From positions 1 through 25,239 of the forward strand of contig CALVWH010000017.1 in assembly GCA_944364705.1 (NCBI GenBank): DNA of 25,239 nt, in the 5' to 3' direction. How positions within the stretch are numbered: position 1 is the first letter of the stretch; each line of letters opens with the position of its first letter. Positions 1 to 7,102 of this stretch are shown here, one piece after another. The stretch comes from an uncultured Bacilli bacterium. GTDB taxonomy: Bacteria; Bacillota_I; Bacilli_A; RF39; UBA660. The notes below the pieces were generated by a model. That model made no database searches. It was not told the origin of the DNA and saw nothing but the letters and a program-made list of their open reading frames with translations. A program made the translations under genes and the position numbers.

Positions 1-417
1 AAAAAAGAAAATAAATATATGATTTATATTAAAGAAGCAGAAAAAATTAGCGACTTTTTAAGATTAATAAAAGCTACGAATGCAGTTCTTTACTATGAAC
101 AAATTCGTATTTACCGAGAAAGTAAAAATCGAAATAATCGGTTAAACAATTGCGAACAAGCAAACGTTGATAAAATGATTATGACGGCCCAAGATCAAAT
201 TAAAAACATCTTATTTCTAAAAGAACAAGGAAGTTATGAATTCTTGGATGACAAGATGAAAGAAGTTTCCGAATATCGAATGAAATATCCAGAAGTATCT
301 TTAGAAGAATTAAGCCAAATTATCAGTTTAGAAACCGGAAAAAAAATAACGAAATCTGGAGTTCATCATCGCTTAAAAAAAATCGAAGAAATGGTAAATA
401 AAGTAAGGAGTAAATAA
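1..417 (+). CDS. whiA: WhiA, C-terminal part (5' end outside window)
   Basis: This is the C-terminal end of the conserved DNA-binding protein WhiA (DUF199 family), linked in Gram-positives to sporulation or cell division and chromosome segregation. The frame is open from base 1 (reads KKENKY before the first ATG at 19), so the gene starts upstream and that ATG is internal. Family hallmarks seen: YIKEAEKISDFLRLI near the start of the visible part, NRLNNCEQANVDK in the middle, and the C-terminal helix-turn-helix segment with SLEELSQII and KSGVHHRLKKIEEM. WhiA carries an N-terminal LAGLIDADG-like domain, which would lie outside the window. The stop codon directly abuts the ATG of rsmA, so the two are almost certainly co-transcribed and translationally coupled. 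Confidence 0.93.
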   Translation, partial: KKENKYMIYIKEAEKISDFLRLIKATNAVLYYEQIRIYRESKNRNNRLNNCEQANVDKMIMTAQDQIKNILFLKEQGSYEFLDDKMKEVSEYRMKYPEVSLEELSQIISLETGKKITKSGVHHRLKKIEEMVNKVRSK

Positions 418-1239
418 ATGGAATATTCACCAAAAAAAATGACACAAACGATAGAAAAAGAAAACTTTCATTTTAAAAAGAAGTTTGGACAAAATTTTAT
501 TGTTGATGAAAATATTATCGATGCGATTATAAAAAAAGCAGAAATCAATAAAAATGTTTCCGTTATGGAAATAGGACCAGGAGCTGGTTCTTTAACTTAT
601 AAATTAGCATCCACTTCCAAAGAAGTCTTATGTTATGAGATTGATGAAACGGTAAAACCAATTTTAGAAGAAAACTTAAAAGAATTTAAAAATGTGAAAA
701 TTATTTACGAAGACTTTTTAAAAGCCGATGTGAAAAAAGAAATCCAAGCGATCAAAAATACTTTATATGTTGTTTCCAATTTGCCTTATTATATTACAAC
801 ACCAATCATTATGAAAATCATAGAAGATAGGTTACCAGTAACAAAAATGATTTTTATGGTCCAAAAAGAAGTTGGAGATCGTTTTAAAGCATCGGTTGGA
901 ACCAAAGACTACAATTCTCTTACGATCTATCTAAATTATTACTTTACAGTACGTAAAATACTAGATGTTAGTCGAAATGTTTTTATGCCAAAACCAAATG
1001 TTGATAGCATTGTTTTGGAATTTACAAAGAAAAATTGTCGACCAAACGTAAAAGAAGAAATCTTTTTCCCTTTAGTTCGAGACAGTTTTCGTCAAAAACG
1101 AAAAACTCTTCGAAACAATTTAAAAAACTATGATTTAAAAAAAATAGAAGAAGTATTACATTCTTACGGATATGATTTAAACGTTCGTGCAGAAAATTTA
1201 TCGATGGAGATTTTTATTGCGATTGCGAATGCTTTATAA
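418..1239 (+). CDS. rsmA: 16S rRNA (adenine(1518)-N6/adenine(1519)-N6)-dimethyltransferase
   Basis: RsmA/KsgA dimethylates two adjacent adenosines in the 3'-terminal hairpin of 16S rRNA, using S-adenosylmethionine, late in small-subunit assembly. The 273 residues are normal for the family. Visible motifs: KKFGQNFIVDENI (residues 21-33, family signature), the SAM-binding loop MEIGPGAGSLT (50-60), an acidic residue after the second strand (CYEID, 72-76), EDF (98-100) and catalytic motif IV NLPYYIT (121-127). The C-terminal part has the FRQKRKTLRNNL segment typical of the small RNA-binding domain. The start at 418 is chosen because AAGGAG (405-410) lies 7 bases upstream and the ATG follows the whiA stop with no gap. 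Loss of this enzyme classically gives kasugamycin resistance. Confidence 0.96.
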   Translation: MEYSPKKMTQTIEKENFHFKKKFGQNFIVDENIIDAIIKKAEINKNVSVMEIGPGAGSLTYKLASTSKEVLCYEIDETVKPILEENLKEFKNVKIIYEDFLKADVKKEIQAIKNTLYVVSNLPYYITTPIIMKIIEDRLPVTKMIFMVQKEVGDRFKASVGTKDYNSLTIYLNYYFTVRKILDVSRNVFMPKPNVDSIVLEFTKKNCRPNVKEEIFFPLVRDSFRQKRKTLRNNLKNYDLKKIEEVLHSYGYDLNVRAENLSMEIFIAIANAL

Positions 1240-1247
1240 TCTTTTTT

Positions 1248-1268
1248 AGAAAATATTTCTTTTTTTTT
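1248..1268 (+). terminator. Weak intrinsic terminator after rsmA
   Basis: A short hairpin AGAAA-ATA-TTTCT (1248-1260) is followed by eight T residues (1261-1268). The stem is only 5 bp and A/T-rich, so it would terminate poorly; read-through into the transporter gene is likely. Confidence 0.35.
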
Positions 1269-1292
1269 GCATAAAATTTGTTAGGTGATTCT

Positions 1293-2582
1293 ATGCTAAC
1301 GATTTTCCATAAACTTGTTTGGGGAGCAGCAACCACCCTTTTGTTATTTGTTGGACTAACGTTTACTTGGAAACTTCGTTTTGTCCAATTTCATTTTCGA
1401 AAAATGTTTCGTTCTATTTTCGAGAAAAAGAAAGATAAAAAAGGAGTTTCTCCATTTGAAGCGTTAATGATTGTATTAGCAGGCAGAATCGGGGTAGGAA
1501 GCATTGCCGGAGTTGCTTTAGCAATTTATTTGGGAGGAATTGGTTCTATTTTTTGGATGTGGGTTATGGGTTTTTTATCCGCATCTTTAGCTTTTGTAGA
1601 AACGTATTTAGGTGTTTATTTTAAAGAAAAAGATGATAATGGGCTATATAAAGGAGGGCCAAGCTATTATATTGAAAAAGGACTTAAAAATAAAAAATTA
1701 GCTTTTTGTTATGCGATTCTTGTTTTGTTTACTAATGTAGCAGGATTCTTAAGCATTCAGTCAAATACGATTGTAAAAGCAGTCAACCAAATTTATCCCG
1801 TTCCTCCGATATGGATCGCCCTCATTCTAATGATTTTAACAGCATTCATTATTTTTGGTGGAGTAAAAAAAATTGTTGCGACTTCATCAAAACTTGTTCC
1901 TTTTATGACGATGGTTTATTTGCTTGTTGCTTTTTTTGTTTTATTAAAAAACTTTCATAAAATCCCTTTCCTTGTTACTTCAATTATCAAAGAAGCATTT
2001 GCATTAAAACCTTTTTTGGGAGGCTTTTTCTTTACGATGATGGTAGGAATTCAAAGAGGTATTTTTTCAAACGAAGGTGGTCTTGGAACGGGTGCGATTG
2101 CCTCTTCCATTACGACCGAAAACGATGGAAGAAAAGCTGGATATGTCCAAATGTTAGGAATTTACATTACAACTTTCTTAGTATGTAGTGCAACCGCAAT
2201 TGTTATTTTAACTTCTCCTTATCAGACAACTTTCTTTTCCGATGTAAATGGAATTGAGATTACCCAATATGCTTTTTTCTATCACTTTGGAAAATTTGGT
2301 CTTTTCTTTATTTTCCTTTCCATTGTTTTATTTTCTTTTTCTACCATTTTAGCAGGTTATTATGATGGAGAATCTTGTTTAAAATTTATTAAGAAAAAAG
2401 TTCAAAAAAAAGATTTGTTTTGTTTAAAAGTAATGACGTTATTTTTAATCTTATGGGGATGCTTATCTTCCTCGGTAAAACTTTGGAATTTTGTTGATAC
2501 TTTAGTAGCTTTTTTAGCGTTTATTAACGTGTATGCTCTTTATAAACTAAGACATATTGTATATCAAAAAATGAAAAAATAA
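1293..2582 (+). CDS. Alanine/glycine:cation symporter family (AGCS) transporter
   Basis: A multi-spanning membrane protein of the AGCS family, which imports small neutral amino acids such as alanine or glycine with Na+ (or H+). The family signature near the N terminus is present in the form LAGRIGVGSIAGVALAI (residues 62-78), followed by GGIGSIFWMWV, the GGPSYYIEKGL motif and the conserved QRGIFSNEGGLGTGAIASS segment. At 429 residues it is slightly short for the family. The frame extends to a TTG at 1278, but AGGTGA (1283-1288) is well placed for the ATG at 1293, so I start there. The usual Asn of the G-T-G-N motif is Ser here (GVGS), so the exact substrate should not be assumed. About 50 bases separate it from rsmA. 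Confidence 0.9.
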   Translation: MLTIFHKLVWGAATTLLLFVGLTFTWKLRFVQFHFRKMFRSIFEKKKDKKGVSPFEALMIVLAGRIGVGSIAGVALAIYLGGIGSIFWMWVMGFLSASLAFVETYLGVYFKEKDDNGLYKGGPSYYIEKGLKNKKLAFCYAILVLFTNVAGFLSIQSNTIVKAVNQIYPVPPIWIALILMILTAFIIFGGVKKIVATSSKLVPFMTMVYLLVAFFVLLKNFHKIPFLVTSIIKEAFALKPFLGGFFFTMMVGIQRGIFSNEGGLGTGAIASSITTENDGRKAGYVQMLGIYITTFLVCSATAIVILTSPYQTTFFSDVNGIEITQYAFFYHFGKFGLFFIFLSIVLFSFSTILAGYYDGESCLKFIKKKVQKKDLFCLKVMTLFLILWGCLSSSVKLWNFVDTLVAFLAFINVYALYKLRHIVYQKMKK

Positions 2583-2627
2583 ACGTTTAGACTTAAAATC
2601 AATACGTTTAGAAAAAAAAGAAAAAGT

Positions 2628-2661
2628 AAAAAAAAAAAAACATTACAATGAATTTGTAATG
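2628..2661 (-). terminator. Strong intrinsic terminator of the small-peptide mRNA (minus strand)
   Basis: CATTACAA (2641-2648), loop TGAAT, TTGTAATG (2654-2661), flanked on the left by 13 A residues (2628-2640). Read on the minus strand this is an 8-bp stem (extendable to 11 bp with flanking A-T pairs) followed by 13 U residues. It ends transcripts coming from the promoter at 2847-2875 and any read-through from the LytTR gene. Confidence 0.8.
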
Positions 2662-2703
2662 TTTAAGATATACATCGTTTGCCCGTGATCTTATTCATTA
2701 TAA

Positions 2704-2725
2704 ATGTACTTTAGGTACATTTTTT
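2704..2725 (+). terminator. Intrinsic terminator for the symporter gene (plus strand)
   Basis: ATGTAC (2704-2709), loop TTTAG, GTACAT (2715-2720), then a run of T to 2725. It would end plus-strand transcripts from the symporter gene. The same hairpin lies immediately downstream of the stop codon of the minus-strand small peptide gene, so plus-strand read-through RNA ending here would be antisense to the 3' end of that small mRNA. Confidence 0.5.
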
Positions 2726-2789
2726 AGTGCTCTTTTTTACCCCCAACTAAAATAATAAAAAATATAATCGCAATTAAAGAAAGTTCCAT
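2724..2789 (-). CDS. Small hydrophobic membrane peptide, candidate type I toxin
   Basis: A 21-codon frame encoding MELSLIAIIFF, then IILVGGKKEH: one acidic residue, about 14 hydrophobic residues able to cross a membrane, and a basic tail. GAGG (2798-2801 on the minus strand) lies 8 bases before the ATG at 2789; an in-frame ATG at 2795 is too close to it. The gene sits in a self-contained transcript: promoter at 2847-2875, predicted RNA start near 2840, complementary RNA ends, and a strong terminator at 2628-2661, about 210 nt in all. This is the usual plan of type I toxin mRNAs (Hok, AapA, Fst/TxpA-like), whose 5'-3' pairing keeps them inactive. I do not recognise the peptide as a named family. 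A 9-codon frame (MRKWIWNFL, 2774-2803) with its own GGTGG ribosome site overlaps its start and may serve as a leader. Toxicity is inference. Confidence 0.55.
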   Translation of the reverse strand: MELSLIAIIFFIILVGGKKEH

Positions 2790-2846
2790 ATCCATTTCCT
2801 CATAAAAATTCCACCTTTTAAGATCGAGGATGTATATCTTATTTTT

Positions 2847-2875
2847 ATTATAAAGAATTTTGTTTGTTAAAGCAA
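2847..2875 (-). promoter_or_regulatory. Promoter of the small-peptide transcript
   Basis: On the minus strand TTGCTT (2870-2875) and TATAAT (2847-2852) are separated by exactly 17 bases. Transcription should start near 2840, at the first base of the 12-bp inverted repeat. The -35 box overlaps the stop codon of the LytTR gene. Confidence 0.7.
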
Positions 2876-3559
2876 TTTATTTTTCATAAATTTTTGTAAA
2901 AATCTTACGGATACTAAATCAATTTTTTCGTGATTGTCTAAGGTAATAATTCGTTCTTTTCGATCAATGGATACTATATGATTTTTATTTACAAGGCATG
3001 ATTTATGTGTTCTTAAAAAAGAGGAATTTAATCTATTTTCTAATTCTTGCAAAGAAATATTGGTTTTTAATTGCATTTCTTTGGTATGAATGATTGTGAT
3101 TCTTTGCATCGTATTTTTTTCTATATATAAAATTTCTGAAGTTGGAATTTTTAAAAGTTGTTTGTGATCTTGAAAAACAAGATATTGTTTCGCTTTTGCT
3201 TCTTTTAAAAAGTAATCAATATAAGATAAAAAGTCTTTTGAAAACTTAGGACCTTTATATAAAAAAGAGACTTTTGGAATTCCAGAGAAAGCTTCTAGTG
3301 GGGTTTTATGATCATATAAAAATAAAACATGATCATATTTTTGATAAAGTTGTTTTGCAAAAACAATATCTTCTTGCTGTGAAACCTTAGGAAAATCACA
3401 AAGATAGATTTTTAAATAATAAGGAGGAATCGGATCGGTTATTTGTTTTTCTATATAAATTTTATATTCCATATTTTTTTGAAAAAATTCTTTGTGAATT
3501 TTATTTTGAATTTTTTCTTCTTCCTCTTTTTTTTCAATAGAAAGAATAAAGCAAATCAT
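2867..3559 (-). CDS. LytTR-family DNA-binding response regulator (orphan)
   Basis: A 230-residue regulator of the AgrA/LytR type. The C-terminal half (about 125-230) is a LytTR DNA-binding domain: ILYIEKNTMQRITII, then LQELENRLNSSFLRTHKSCLVNKNHIVSI. The N-terminal half has the size and strand pattern of a receiver domain but has drifted: an Asp is in the expected phosphorylation position (IYLCD, D55) and a Lys in the usual switch position (FLYK, K102), while the N-terminal acidic pair is reduced to SIEKKE. No histidine kinase gene is adjacent, so input and targets are unknown. The start is supported by AAAGGAGG 6 bases upstream. It is divergent from the 1070-residue orphan gene, making that gene and itself natural candidate targets. 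LytTR proteins commonly control peptides, bacteriocins or surface genes. Confidence 0.85.
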   Translation of the reverse strand: MICFILSIEKKEEEEKIQNKIHKEFFQKNMEYKIYIEKQITDPIPPYYLKIYLCDFPKVSQQEDIVFAKQLYQKYDHVLFLYDHKTPLEAFSGIPKVSFLYKGPKFSKDFLSYIDYFLKEAKAKQYLVFQDHKQLLKIPTSEILYIEKNTMQRITIIHTKEMQLKTNISLQELENRLNSSFLRTHKSCLVNKNHIVSIDRKERIITLDNHEKIDLVSVRFLQKFMKNKLL

Positions 3560-3578
3560 AGCCTACCTCCTTTGCTTT

Positions 3579-3587
3579 ATTGTAACA
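3579..3587 (-). promoter_or_regulatory. Extended -10 promoter of the LytTR gene
   Basis: On the minus strand TG-T-TACAAT forms an extended -10 element about 20 bases before the start codon. No good -35 hexamer is seen at 17 bases, consistent with an extended -10 or an activator-dependent promoter. Confidence 0.5.
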
Positions 3588-3637
3588 TACGAAGTTTTTT
3601 TTTTCTAGTAAAAAGAAAAGAAGAAACACGAAAAATA

Positions 3638-3646
3638 TGATATACT
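3638..3646 (+). promoter_or_regulatory. Extended -10 promoter of the 1070-residue gene
   Basis: TG-A-TATACT forms an extended -10 element 29 bases before the ATG at 3675. There is no recognisable -35 box, so the divergent LytTR regulator could act here. Confidence 0.45.
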
Positions 3647-3674
3647 ATAAAAAATAGTGAATAAGGAGTTTCTT

Positions 3675-6600
3675 ATGGATCAATTGATAGAGAGCGTAAA
3701 AGAAGAATTAAGACATATTAATGTTAGAAAAGAATGTTTTCAAATTATGGAAGACTTTGAGATTGCTTCTTCCAAAGAAGAAGGAGAAAAAGTAAAAGAA
3801 ATCTTAGAAGATTTATTACGGTTACTTCCTAATACGAAAAAAGCATTACAAGACCCAAAGGTGGTAGCAGAAATTTTTAAAGAAAACTTTTATGATTTTA
3901 GTGAATTTTATCTTTTTTTAGGAAAAGAATATTGGGAAAATCCTTTTTATGGAAATCAAATGTTAGAAGAAGATCTTTCTTTGATTAATTTTTGCCCGAT
4001 TTCCATTGATCGATATAAACCGATCGTAAGAGAAAAAATTAAAAAAAATCCTGGAATGGCAGAATATTTTTGGAATGATAAATTAATGCAAATGCAAGAT
4101 ATTTTATTAGAAAATGTCGATGCTTGTCCCGAACTTTTAAATTTTATCGAAAATCCAACCGAAGAAATGATTCAGAAAGCTTTAAAAGGATCTTATATAT
4201 TTTCTCCAAAAAAAGCAACTGCTAATATTCGTAAACATCCACAGATCTTTTTAAAAACAATGGAAAATTATCCTCAATATTTTCCTTATTTTTCCGAAGA
4301 GATTAAAAAAAATGTTGATCTAATTGAAAAAGCTTGTGAAATAAATCATCATGTGATTGGGTATGTAGAAAATGCTCCTGTTCCTTTATTAGAAAAATTT
4401 GCGACAAAAGATCTTTTATTTTATGATCTTCCATGTTTTAAAAACTTATATCCTTTTTATTTTACTTCTTTATTTCCAAAAGAACAAAATAAAAAAGAAG
4501 CTTTAGATTTTATTTTTTCTTTTATCCTTCATCAGGAAAGATTTGAATGTGATCAAACGTTTTGTCAATATGTAAAAAAAGCAATCAAAGAAACAAATTA
4601 TAGTGAAAATTATGATGAAAAAAAATTCGATCTGTTAACTTCTGTATTTGGTTATTCAGTAATAAAATCTCTTGGAAATAAAAACATTGTTTCTTGTTTT
4701 TCTCTTCCTTTGGATACTTTAGAAAAAATTCTTTCTTTATTTCAATATAAACCAATGGAAATAAAAGATGCTTATGCCATTATGGATATTTTTTATCATG
4801 AACAATTTAAAAAAGAACAAAAAGAAGTATTTTTATATTTTCCAAAATTAAAAGAAAAATATTTGATGAAACAAGATTGTGATGTAAATCTTCTTTTAAA
4901 CCAACTTTTTACGGATTTTCTTGATCTTTATCATCAAAACGATCCTTGTTTAGATCCTTTTTTAGAAACTCTTTATTTCTATGAAAAAGAAAAGAAGTAC
5001 TCTTTAGAAGAATATTATAAAAATTGGAATTCCATATGTTTAAAACAAGATTCTTTTGAAGATTTTCAAAATTGGAAAAACGAATGTTTAACAAAAAATT
5101 TTTTTCCATATTATTTAGAAAAAGAGCCTTTCTTTTTACAAATGCTTCATCCGGTAATTAATCAAATGATTGTTTCCAAAAGAGAAAAATATAAAAAAGA
5201 AAAAAGGGAAAAAATAGGAACCCTTTTAGTTTTGGATTATACGGATGATCCAAAGAAAAGGCAAGATCTTGAGGCCAAAAAAATTATTCAAAAATATCAG
5301 ACCATGATTATCAATCATAAAGAATTTTTATCAAAAAATAAAAATTTAGAAGAATTTCGGTATTTTTTTGATCATTGGGATTTTTTCCTTGATGTATTAT
5401 CTTTTCTTTCTTGTGAAGACAAAAAAACATTTGTTAGTAAATATCCAAAGCAAGAAATTACTTCGAAAATAAAAGATTGTATAAAATTTTTAAATGCGAT
5501 TAAAAAGGAAATGCCTTATCAAGAACTTTGGGATTTATCCTTATCTAGAAAAGAAAAAAAACAAATTGAAAAAGTAACGTTTCTTGATCATCCAAAAGAA
5601 AGATTACAAATTTTTAAAGAATTAAACTTTCCTATTTTTTTATCTTCGGTGATAAAAAAAGAAGAGAATTATGTTTACATTAAAAAATTACTCGATAAGT
5701 ATAAATTTTTATCTTGGAATCAAATGTTTCAAAAGTTATTTCCTTTTGTAGATTCTTCTTTTTTTGCTACGATGATCGATAGTTCTTATAAATTAAAAGA
5801 AGCAAATGAAGAAAAAGCATTAACACTTTTTGATGTTTTAAACTTAACACAAATTTTATATTCAGTTTCTGATTTATATTCTGTTTTGCTTGGAAAAGAT
5901 ATTATTCCATGGATTAAATTAAATCCAAATCCCAATGCATCGGATGAGAAATATGCGATTCGTTTAAAAGAATGTGCTCAAAGTTATGTGAAGATGATGA
6001 AAAGAAAAGAAATTACGGTTCCACCAATGAAAGAAGAAATAAAAATAAATAAAAAAACAATGCATATCACCTTGGGAGATGTACATAATGCTAGAAATTT
6101 AATTTTAGGGGAACTTACGGGATCTTGTATGCGGGCACATGGACCAGGAGATACGCTTTGGAAATTTTGTAATGAAAATGAAAATGGATTTCATATTTGT
6201 TTTGAGGATTCCAAAACTGGTAATTTTATCAGCCGAGTTTCTGGTTTTCGAAATGGGAATACGATTTTTTTAAACGAACTACGGCATAGTGTGAGAAAAG
6301 ATCTTTATACGGATCAAGATTTGGTTCTTTTTCTAAAAGAAGTAGCAAATCGTTTATTAGTAATAACCAAAGATTCGGATTATCCAATTGAAAATGTTGT
6401 GATTTCTCAGGGGTATGCTATGGGAACGTCAAGAGAACCAGTTCTTTCATTTCCGTTTCCTTTTTCGAATGAAGGATTTCCTTATTTTTATACGGATATT
6501 ATCAATAAAGGAATTGTTCTAGCAACTACACAAACGCCATATGCTCCTTTTTCGTTTTCGAAAGAGAATCTTCCAAAATATCCTATTTTAAGAAGAGAGT

Positions 6601-6887
6601 GGAAAGAGTATCAAAAAAAAGATATTTCTTTAGAAATTAATCATCTTCATTTGTTAGAGAAAGCTTTAAAAGAAGAAGAATTTTATTATGAAGAAATGCT
6701 TCCAGTGGAAAGTGTATATGCCTTTCTTGGGGAAGATTGGTATTTATATATGGATTCTAATTTTGAAATTCATCAGAAAATGATTCAAGATTCTTCTTTT
6801 GCTCAAAAGGAAATCAAAGAAGCTTATCAAAAAATGAAAGAAGTTTTAAATTTCAAAAAGAGTATGGAAGGAGAAAAAAAGAAATGA
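3675..6887 (+). CDS. Large uncharacterised cytoplasmic protein (1070 aa)
   Basis: Function not recognised. There is no signal peptide or membrane segment; the protein is rich in Lys, Glu, Phe and Tyr. The N-terminal third carries helical stretches such as NPGMAEYFWND, HPQIFLKTMENYPQYFPYFS and ENAPVPLLEKF, loosely like the leucine/aromatic helical repeats of DUF4116-type proteins (impression only). The most domain-like part is C-terminal (about 801-960): GDVHNARNLILGELTGSC (C818), HGPGDTLWKFC, GFHICFED, then ISRVSGFRNGNTIFLNELR (852-870), dense in Gly, Asn, Arg and His as expected of a functional core. The frame extends upstream to GTG 3657, but AAGGAG (3663-3668) fits the ATG at 3675. Its stop overlaps the next ATG (ATGA), so it is cotranslated with the small cold-shock-like gene and ung. 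Confidence 0.85.
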   Translation: MDQLIESVKEELRHINVRKECFQIMEDFEIASSKEEGEKVKEILEDLLRLLPNTKKALQDPKVVAEIFKENFYDFSEFYLFLGKEYWENPFYGNQMLEEDLSLINFCPISIDRYKPIVREKIKKNPGMAEYFWNDKLMQMQDILLENVDACPELLNFIENPTEEMIQKALKGSYIFSPKKATANIRKHPQIFLKTMENYPQYFPYFSEEIKKNVDLIEKACEINHHVIGYVENAPVPLLEKFATKDLLFYDLPCFKNLYPFYFTSLFPKEQNKKEALDFIFSFILHQERFECDQTFCQYVKKAIKETNYSENYDEKKFDLLTSVFGYSVIKSLGNKNIVSCFSLPLDTLEKILSLFQYKPMEIKDAYAIMDIFYHEQFKKEQKEVFLYFPKLKEKYLMKQDCDVNLLLNQLFTDFLDLYHQNDPCLDPFLETLYFYEKEKKYSLEEYYKNWNSICLKQDSFEDFQNWKNECLTKNFFPYYLEKEPFFLQMLHPVINQMIVSKREKYKKEKREKIGTLLVLDYTDDPKKRQDLEAKKIIQKYQTMIINHKEFLSKNKNLEEFRYFFDHWDFFLDVLSFLSCEDKKTFVSKYPKQEITSKIKDCIKFLNAIKKEMPYQELWDLSLSRKEKKQIEKVTFLDHPKERLQIFKELNFPIFLSSVIKKEENYVYIKKLLDKYKFLSWNQMFQKLFPFVDSSFFATMIDSSYKLKEANEEKALTLFDVLNLTQILYSVSDLYSVLLGKDIIPWIKLNPNPNASDEKYAIRLKECAQSYVKMMKRKEITVPPMKEEIKINKKTMHITLGDVHNARNLILGELTGSCMRAHGPGDTLWKFCNENENGFHICFEDSKTGNFISRVSGFRNGNTIFLNELRHSVRKDLYTDQDLVLFLKEVANRLLVITKDSDYPIENVVISQGYAMGTSREPVLSFPFPFSNEGFPYFYTDIINKGIVLATTQTPYAPFSFSKENLPKYPILRREWKEYQKKDISLEINHLHLLEKALKEEEFYYEEMLPVESVYAFLGEDWYLYMDSNFEIHQKMIQDSSFAQKEIKEAYQKMKEVLNFKKSMEGEKKK

Positions 6888-7102
6888 AACAAGAACGGAT
6901 GGGAAAAGTTGTTTTCTTTGATTCTTATTATGGTACAATTAAAGAAGAAAAAGATTGTTATCTTTTTTCTAAGTATGATATGGTGACTCCGATACAAGTT
7001 GGAGATTTTGTAAGTTTTCGCAAAGAAGAAATTGGAAAACAGAAAGTTGCTCGTTTTGTGAAGAAAAGAGGTTTTTATCATGATCAACAAAAAATGGGAT
7101 GA
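6884..7102 (+). CDS. Small cold-shock-domain-like protein
   Basis: A 72-residue protein with the outline of an OB-fold cold-shock domain: GKVVFFDSYYGTI at residues 7-19 (compare the GxVxWF...GFGFI start of Csp proteins), an acidic turn, YLFSKYD, then GDFVSFRKEEIG and a closing KVARFVKK strand. The RNA-binding RNP1 and RNP2 motifs are degenerate (YYGTI, CYLFSKYD), so nucleic-acid binding is likely but not assured. The start codon overlaps the preceding stop (ATGA) and is preceded by GAAGGAG. The 3' end overlaps the ung start by 23 bases, so it belongs to one cotranslated group. Family assignment is inference from shape. Confidence 0.7.
   Translation: MKQERMGKVVFFDSYYGTIKEEKDCYLFSKYDMVTPIQVGDFVSFRKEEIGKQKVARFVKKRGFYHDQQKMG

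Larger units (their letters stand above)
2665..2840. repeat. Long-range inverted repeat joining the two ends of the small-peptide transcript
   Basis: AAGATATACATC (2665-2676) is the exact reverse complement of GATGTATATCTT (2829-2840), 12 bp. A second, nested pair is GATCTTA (2687-2693) with TAAGATC (2819-2825), 7 bp. In RNA read from the minus strand, the extreme 5' end pairs with the region just before the terminator, closing a loop that contains the whole small peptide gene. The internal loop is 3 nt on the 5' side and 10 nt on the 3' side. Confidence 0.8.

Noticed and set aside
1293..2582. Altered AGCS motif (GRIGVGS for GTGN) as a loss-of-function sign
   Set aside because: A related GRxGVGN form exists in a Firmicutes subfamily as I recall it, and the rest of the protein is intact; treated as subfamily variation.
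2724..2789. Small peptide as a double-glycine bacteriocin or pheromone precursor next to the LytTR regulator
   Set aside because: It contains VGG, but only four residues (KKEH) follow and no transporter/peptidase gene is near; the hydrophobic core and RNA layout fit a membrane toxin better.
3443..3640. Plus-strand 65-residue Phe-rich frame opposite the LytTR start
   Set aside because: Low-complexity translation of the A-rich antisense strand of the regulator gene, with no ribosome site.
4909..5109. Minus-strand frame inside the 1070-residue gene, and similar antisense frames elsewhere
   Set aside because: They lie inside well-supported genes, lack ribosome sites and have biased low-complexity composition.
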